64,000 nucleotides of DNA from SG8-41 sp963699525 (GTDB taxonomy: Bacteria > Pseudomonadota > Gammaproteobacteria > Burkholderiales > SG8-41). The stretch covers positions 186,001 through 250,000 of the forward strand of contig CAVOUI010000013.1 in the NCBI GenBank assembly GCA_963699525.1, written 5' to 3'. The position numbers were made by a program, and so were the translations under genes. Below are positions 59,531 to 64,000 of this stretch, piece after piece. Numbering within the stretch: the first letter of the stretch is position 1; each line of letters opens with the position of its first letter. The notes under the pieces were generated by a model. That model worked only from the letters and a program-made list of their open reading frames with translations, was not told the DNA's origin and searched no databases.

Positions 59531-61941
59531 TCTGGCCTTTCGATATTCCCAAACGAAGCGCTCGGCGCGCTCTTGTCGCGATCGCGGCGACCATTGCATT
59601 GGTTTGGTTGGCGGCAGTGCAGGGCACGCTGGCACAGGTTCCTCTGCCGGATCGTGCCAAGGACGGTAAGCAATCCGAACCTCTAACTGCACCTGCCCCT
59701 CTCGATTTGGCCAAGCAGCGCGCAAGCATCGAGGAGAAGCTTGGACCGCTGCGTGCACGACTGGAGCGCGGCGAGGGTCTCGTGGCCGCAGCGCCCGCGG
59801 GAGTTAGCGCAGAGGAAGCGGAGAGCGCCCGGACGGCGTCCGCTGCGCTCGTCCAGATCTATCAGGGGCAGCTCGTGTCCCTGGCGCAGATCGAAAGGTT
59901 GCGCAAGGCGCGCGAGACGGCCGAGCTCGCCGAGAAATCATGGTCCGGGTTCTCGGAGAAGCCGCCTTATTCGATGATCCTGCTCGACGACGTTCGCCAG
60001 AAAGTCAAAGATTACCGGGCTACCCTCGAGCTGCGGGCGTCAGCGCGTGAACTGTTGGCGACTCAGTCTGAAAGATTTCTTGAAAGAAGCCGGGCAGCGC
60101 AGGAGGCGGTGCGGCTTGCTACGGAACGGCGCGAACGCGAGGCGCCAGGGTCTACCGCGCACGCGATTGCCAGCTGGCGCCTCAGTGCCGCGCAAGCCGA
60201 AGCAACCGTCGCCGAGGCAATATTCGCGGTCTCCAAACTGTCTTTGGTGGAACACGACGAACGGCTCGCGATTTCGCGCGCAATCCTGCGGCTGGAAGAG
60301 CGCAGGCTCGCGGCCCTTTCTGGAAACGCAAGCATCAGCAGGCGCGATGTCGAGGAGGTGCGCAGCCGGCTCGAGGCCGCGCGGGCCGAAAGGGCGAAGC
60401 AGTTGGCGTCGGTGAGCGCCGCCGTCGTGCGAAACTTGCGGGAGCGCGATCAGGCGCGCCGGGCGGTGGAAGAGTTGCAGGCCGGCAAGCCCGCGGCAAA
60501 GGGGGAGGCGCAGTACGAAATCCGGCTCCGGATTGCCGAGTCAAGACTGCGGGCTGCGGAGTCCTGGGTGCACAGCCTGGAACTGCAGTCGCGCGTGCTC
60601 ACGGTCTTCACCACCCTGTACCACACGATGATGGTGAATGCCTGGGAGCGGCGTTTCGAGGTCCTGACCAGTGACGATGCCGATACCCGGCAGCGCGCGC
60701 GAAAGCAGATCGAGGAAACGCTTAAGTATCTGAGGTCATGGGAGCAGATCGGCCGGGTCCAGCTCAGCGACGCGCGCGAAAATTTGCGCGAACAGGATAA
60801 GCGCACCCAGTACACCACTGTTCCGGCACTGGAAAAATACGAGCAAGACGCGCTCAATGCCCTGCGGCAGCTCGAGTCCCTGCTGGACATGCAGCAGACG
60901 GTCTTGGCGGCCCGTATCGGCCAGCTTGGCGAGTGGTCGAGGGATTTCGACCAAGCGCTCAGACACCGTTCGCTCGGCGAAATCGCCCGGGAAGTCTGGG
61001 TCCGCATCAGGGTGATCGCAACGGCATTCTGGAACTACGAGCTGCTGACCATCGTGGACACGGTGGAGCTGGGCGGCGAGAAGGTGACGACCACCCGCGG
61101 CGTTACGGTCGGCAAGAGCATCGGGGCAATACTGGTGTTTCTGATCGGCTACTGGCTGATACGTTTTCTCTCGTTGCGGCTGGAGCGGTTGCTGGTGAGC
61201 CGCTTCACCTTCGGCGAGCAGCAGAGCAGGACGGTGCGGCGCTGGGCGAATGCACTGGGCCTGGTGCTGGTGCTGATGGTGACACTGAACCTTGCCCGCA
61301 TCCCCGTAGCCGTTTTCGCCTTCGCTGGCGGCGCGCTCGCGATCGGGATCGGTTTTGGCACGCAGACGCTGATCAAGAACCTGATCAGCGGCATGATCCT
61401 TCTCCTCGAGCGTCAAATCAAGGTTGGCGACATTGTCGAGGTGGAAGGAGTGACGGGGACGGTCACGGAAGTCAATATCCGGTCCTCGACCGTGCGCGGT
61501 TTCGACGGGGTGGAAAGCCTCGTTCCGAACTCCATGCTACTGGAGCATAAAGTCACCAACTGGACGCTCAGTAACAAACAGGTGCGTCGCGTCGTCAAGG
61601 TCGGCGTTGCCTACGGCTCGCCGGCAAGACAGGTGGCGGAAGTGCTCGCGGACTGCGCCGGCCGGCACGGCCTCGTCCTCAAAGACCCGCCGCCGCGTGT
61701 CATTTTCGAGGATTTCGGCGACAACGCGCTCGTCTTCGCGCTGTACTTCTGGGTGGAGCTCAAACCCGACACCAGCAGCCTGCAGGTTATGAGCGACCTG
61801 CGGTTCATGATCGAAAAGCAGCTCGGCGAAGCTGGCGTCGTCATCGCACACCCGCAGAGGGACGTGCACCTGGATAGTGCGGCACCGCTGCGGGTGGCAC
61901 TGGTGCGTGAACCGGGGGTCAGCCCGGAGGGTCGAGTCTGA
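59527..61941 (+). CDS. MscS-family mechanosensitive channel with long periplasmic N-terminus
   Basis: 804 aa. Residues 17-37 are a signal or membrane helix. About residues 60-480 are helical, Ala/Arg/Glu-rich and coiled-coil-like, probably periplasmic. Four helices follow, then the MscS pore and beta domain: FAFAGGALAIGIGFGTQTLI is the pore-lining TM3, GDIVEVEGVTGTVTEVNIRS the beta domain, and ESLVPNSMLLEHKVTNWTLS the following strand. The C-terminal alpha/beta domain ends in GVVIAHPQRDVHL. The layout is MscK/YbdG-like. It relieves osmotic pressure. The gene overlaps the next start by one base. Confidence 0.9.
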   Translation: MIWPFDIPKRSARRALVAIAATIALVWLAAVQGTLAQVPLPDRAKDGKQSEPLTAPAPLDLAKQRASIEEKLGPLRARLERGEGLVAAAPAGVSAEEAESARTASAALVQIYQGQLVSLAQIERLRKARETAELAEKSWSGFSEKPPYSMILLDDVRQKVKDYRATLELRASARELLATQSERFLERSRAAQEAVRLATERREREAPGSTAHAIASWRLSAAQAEATVAEAIFAVSKLSLVEHDERLAISRAILRLEERRLAALSGNASISRRDVEEVRSRLEAARAERAKQLASVSAAVVRNLRERDQARRAVEELQAGKPAAKGEAQYEIRLRIAESRLRAAESWVHSLELQSRVLTVFTTLYHTMMVNAWERRFEVLTSDDADTRQRARKQIEETLKYLRSWEQIGRVQLSDARENLREQDKRTQYTTVPALEKYEQDALNALRQLESLLDMQQTVLAARIGQLGEWSRDFDQALRHRSLGEIAREVWVRIRVIATAFWNYELLTIVDTVELGGEKVTTTRGVTVGKSIGAILVFLIGYWLIRFLSLRLERLLVSRFTFGEQQSRTVRRWANALGLVLVLMVTLNLARIPVAVFAFAGGALAIGIGFGTQTLIKNLISGMILLLERQIKVGDIVEVEGVTGTVTEVNIRSSTVRGFDGVESLVPNSMLLEHKVTNWTLSNKQVRRVVKVGVAYGSPARQVAEVLADCAGRHGLVLKDPPPRVIFEDFGDNALVFALYFWVELKPDTSSLQVMSDLRFMIEKQLGEAGVVIAHPQRDVHLDSAAPLRVALVREPGVSPEGRV

Positions 61942-62944
61942 TGCGCCGGAATGTCACACGGTTGCTGCTGCTGTTGCTCCTCATGGCTGCAGGCGCACAT
62001 GCGGCGGACGAGCGGCGGGACAATTGGTTCACCTTTACGCTCGAGAACGATGTGTTCGTGGGCAAAGACACCGGCTACTCCAACGGCATCGCGTTGAGCT
62101 GGGGGCACGCCGGGTTCACCGAGTTCAGTCCGGACAACATACCTGGCTGGCTGCATTACCTCAGCAAGAACCTCTACATCAGCACCATGCCGGGCAAACA
62201 GCGCGCGGTGACCTACATGATAGGCCAACTCATGCAGACGCCGAGCGACATCACCACACCCACGCTGATCGAGAACGAGGCGCCCTATGCCGGCCTGCTG
62301 TTCTGGCCGGCGAACCTGCACGCCTTCGACGACCGGGTGGCCGACCGGCTGTCGCTGACGCTCGGTGTGGTGGGGCCCCTGTCTGGCGCGGAGCAGACCC
62401 AGAAATGGATGCACAATATCATCGGTTCCGACGAGCCGCAGGGTTGGGACAACCAGATCGGGAACGAACCGGTGTTCAGGTGAGCGCTGAGCGGCTTTTG
62501 CGCCTGGCCAAGTTCCACACCGATAAGACGGTCGGCATGGATGTGATCGGCATCGGCAGCGGCGCCGTCGGAACGATTGAGAGTAATCTGGCGGTCGGCG
62601 TCGGCGCCCGTGTCGGACGCGGTCTGGATCGTAGTTTCCCTTCGGCCAACTTTATGGCCGGGCCGCAGGTGAATCCCCTTGCAGGCAGAGTCACCGACGG
62701 TTGGCAGGTGTTCGCCAACGTGCAGGGCAGATTCGTCGCAAACGATATCGCCATCAACGGGAATACCTTCAAGGACAGCCACTCGGTACCCCTCGAGCAC
62801 TGGCAGGCGGCAGCAACAGGCGGCGTAGCGTTCGGCTTCAAGCGCTGGTCGTTTCTGCTCTCCGCGCTCGTTGGCACGAACCGCTACGAGGGGCAGCCCG
62901 ATACGACAAAATTCGGCTCGCTCAGCATCACGTACAACTACTGA
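61941..62944 (+). CDS. LpxR-type outer-membrane lipid A deacylase (one frameshift)
   Basis: About 334 aa. Signal peptide RRNVTRLLLLLLLMAAGAHA. The barrel starts with WFTFTLENDVFVGKDTGYSN, with N and D in the family's catalytic N-terminal motif (ENDxFxxxDxxYTNG). NEAPYAGLLFWPANLHAFDD and GWDNQIGNEPVF follow. A base appears lost near 62477, where VF to QVSAERLLRLAKFH resumes in another frame. The C-terminal strands end SLSITYNY. LpxR removes the 3'-acyloxyacyl chain of lipid A. Whether this member has that activity is unknown. Confidence 0.8.
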
Positions 62945-63004
62945 GCCACGCCCGGTCGCGGATCGCGTCCGCGCCCCTGACCTGTGCTGCGGTATCGTTG
63001 CGAG

Positions 63005-63664
63005 TCATGAATCACGGTCCTTGCGGATGGGCCACTTCCAGCTTCGCACCGCCACCGTGGTCCAGTTGAAGCGGATCGCGAGCACGCGCACCAGGAGCGT
63101 AACGGAGATGGCGATCCATGCCGCGTGCTGGTCGTCCACGCCATATTGATGCGATAGCAAGACAAAGAGTATGCAGCCGGCCATTGCCGCGATCGAGTAG
63201 AGCTGGCCGGGCTTGAACATCAACGGCTCCTCGCGCACCAGCACGTCGCGAATCAGGCCGCCGCCGACCGCATTGCACACGCCGACGATAACCGCGGCTG
63301 CCGGAGCGAGCCCCGAGATCAGCGCCCAGTTTGCGCCGTAAACCCCGTAGACGCCCATTGCCAGTGCGTCCGTGTAGGAGAAGAGATGGGCGACGCGCTC
63401 GGAGTACCGGTAGGTCAGCGTGCCGGCAAGCAGCGCCGCGAGGATGGTCCACAGGTAGCGCGCATCCTGCATCGCGAGCGGCACCTGAGCGATGAAGACC
63501 GCGTCGCGCAGCAATCCGCCGCCGATGCTGGTCACGAGGGCGAGCATGAACGCGCCCACCAGGTCGTAGCCGCGCCGGCTCGCGGCCCACGCGCCCGTGA
63601 CCGCCGCGAAAAACGTGGCGACCAGGTCGAACTCGATCGGCAGCAGGAACGATACGCCTTCCAC
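63005..63664 (-). CDS. TRIC-type (UPF0126) membrane channel protein
   Basis: 219 aa from GTG 63664. Seven membrane helices in two repeats of three plus one. Each repeat has the conserved glycine motif: ALVTSIGGGLLRDAVF and VCNAVGGGLIRDVLVREEPL. These G-G-G-L-x-R-D segments define UPF0126/TRIC monovalent-cation channels such as YadS. It lies alone on the minus strand, converging on the LpxR-like gene with a 60-base gap that contains nothing notable. Confidence 0.88.
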   Translation of the reverse strand: MEGVSFLLPIEFDLVATFFAAVTGAWAASRRGYDLVGAFMLALVTSIGGGLLRDAVFIAQVPLAMQDARYLWTILAALLAGTLTYRYSERVAHLFSYTDALAMGVYGVYGANWALISGLAPAAAVIVGVCNAVGGGLIRDVLVREEPLMFKPGQLYSIAAMAGCILFVLLSHQYGVDDQHAAWIAISVTLLVRVLAIRFNWTTVAVRSWKWPIRKDRDS

Positions 63665-63673
63665 GGGGAGACC

Positions 63674-63829
63674 CTATAAGGACGCGTCAGGGAGTCCGGA
63701 CCGTGCGCCGGCCCGAGCCGTCTCGCGGGCAAGCTGGATCAGGTTGTCCTTCAACTTGAACGGGGAGAGCCTGCGGGAGAGCGCCCGTTGCGCGGCGCGG
63801 CCGGTTTTCAGTGCGGGAGCGAGAGCCAT
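63674..63829 (-). CDS. small hypothetical basic protein, about 51 aa
   Basis: An internal ATG at 63829 gives MALAPALKTGRAAQRALSRR, then LSPFKLKDNLIQLARETARA and ending SGLPDASL. A longer start at 63880 would add residues including DMLDFRGDRS. It is basic, largely helical, and its stop lies nine bases before the TRIC gene start. It may be an upstream gene of the same transcript. No family is recognised, and I am not sure it is translated. Confidence 0.35.
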   Translation of the reverse strand: MALAPALKTGRAAQRALSRRLSPFKLKDNLIQLARETARAGARSGLPDASL

Positions 63830-63898
63830 GCTGCGGTCTCCACGAAAATCCAGCATATCACGGCATCGTCGCGAGCCCATGTGCGTCGCAGCCCTGGC

Positions 63899-64000
63899 TT
63901 ACTCCTGCTGTGATCGAGCGTGACGAATCATGGCGTCGACGACGGGATTCGTGTTCTCGGTCGTAATCCCGATCCGCGGGTGTTGCCGGGCAAAGACGCG
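63899..64000 (-). CDS. C-terminal end of an unidentified protein
   Basis: On the minus strand, an open frame enters from the window edge and ends at TAA (63899-63901) with RVFARQHPRIGITTENTNPV then VDAMIRHARSQQE. Only 33 residues are visible. TENTNPVVDAMIRHA has the look of a conserved C-terminal helix of an enzyme, but I cannot name it. Confidence 0.45.
   Translation of the reverse strand, partial: RVFARQHPRIGITTENTNPVVDAMIRHARSQQE

Overview
The window is GC-rich (roughly two thirds G+C), densely coded chromosomal DNA. Gene content and order fit an uncultured, facultatively anaerobic betaproteobacterium that makes or degrades polyhydroxybutyrate: cysM next to a PolB-type exonuclease and rlmD, FixJ-type two-component genes, 3-hydroxybutyrate and acetoacetyl-CoA genes, fumarate reductase and NrfHA. 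The taxonomic call rests on recalled gene order and protein flavour, not on a search.

Layout. 0-5 kb: cysM end, exonuclease, AsmA, rlmD. 5-10.3 kb: Bax-inhibitor membrane protein, two tRNA-Ser genes, a mitochondrial-type aconitase with a basic tail, a small HTH protein, lysC. 10.3-14.7 kb: a plus-strand operon of a PqqD-like protein, three paralogous radical SAM proteins, a UbiA/MenA-type prenyltransferase and a 51-residue peptide gene. It looks like a pathway that modifies a ribosomally made peptide, and I cannot assign it to a known class. 14.7-24.7 kb: a minus-strand anaerobic respiration block (fumA, frdABCD, two DASS/SLC13 anion transporters, nrfHA). fumA and frdA each carry an FNR-type box about 41 bp before a likely start site. 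25-29 kb: a 956-aa winged-helix/ATPase/TPR regulator and an AI-2E family permease. 29-39.4 kb: an Mla-type lipid ABC transporter, then hbd, DUF3141, maoC-pta, ackA and two small genes. 39.5-46.3 kb: a tripartite RND efflux operon with a GNAT gene and a lipoprotein. 46.5-53 kb: a Tat-type amino-acid-binding protein, a minus-strand run of very small unknown genes behind a truncated regulator, and a sensor kinase/FixJ/REC set. 53-59.5 kb: a ketone-body cluster (bdhA, CoA transferase A and B, CBS protein, GntP permease, alcohol dehydrogenase, thiolase) ending in a cut-off enoyl-CoA hydratase start. 59.5-64 kb: MscS-type channel, LpxR-like protein, TRIC-type channel and fragments.

Two features cut across the window. 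First, many otherwise well-conserved genes are split by single-base shifts, nearly always one extra base, with the highest density at 53.3-55.8 kb; this looks like consensus error, so the affected genes are annotated as whole genes. Second, a short repeat with the core CGACCGAATGCCGACC-TTCGCTGACGAC recurs between genes in at least seven places, once as an inverted pair and once read through in frame.
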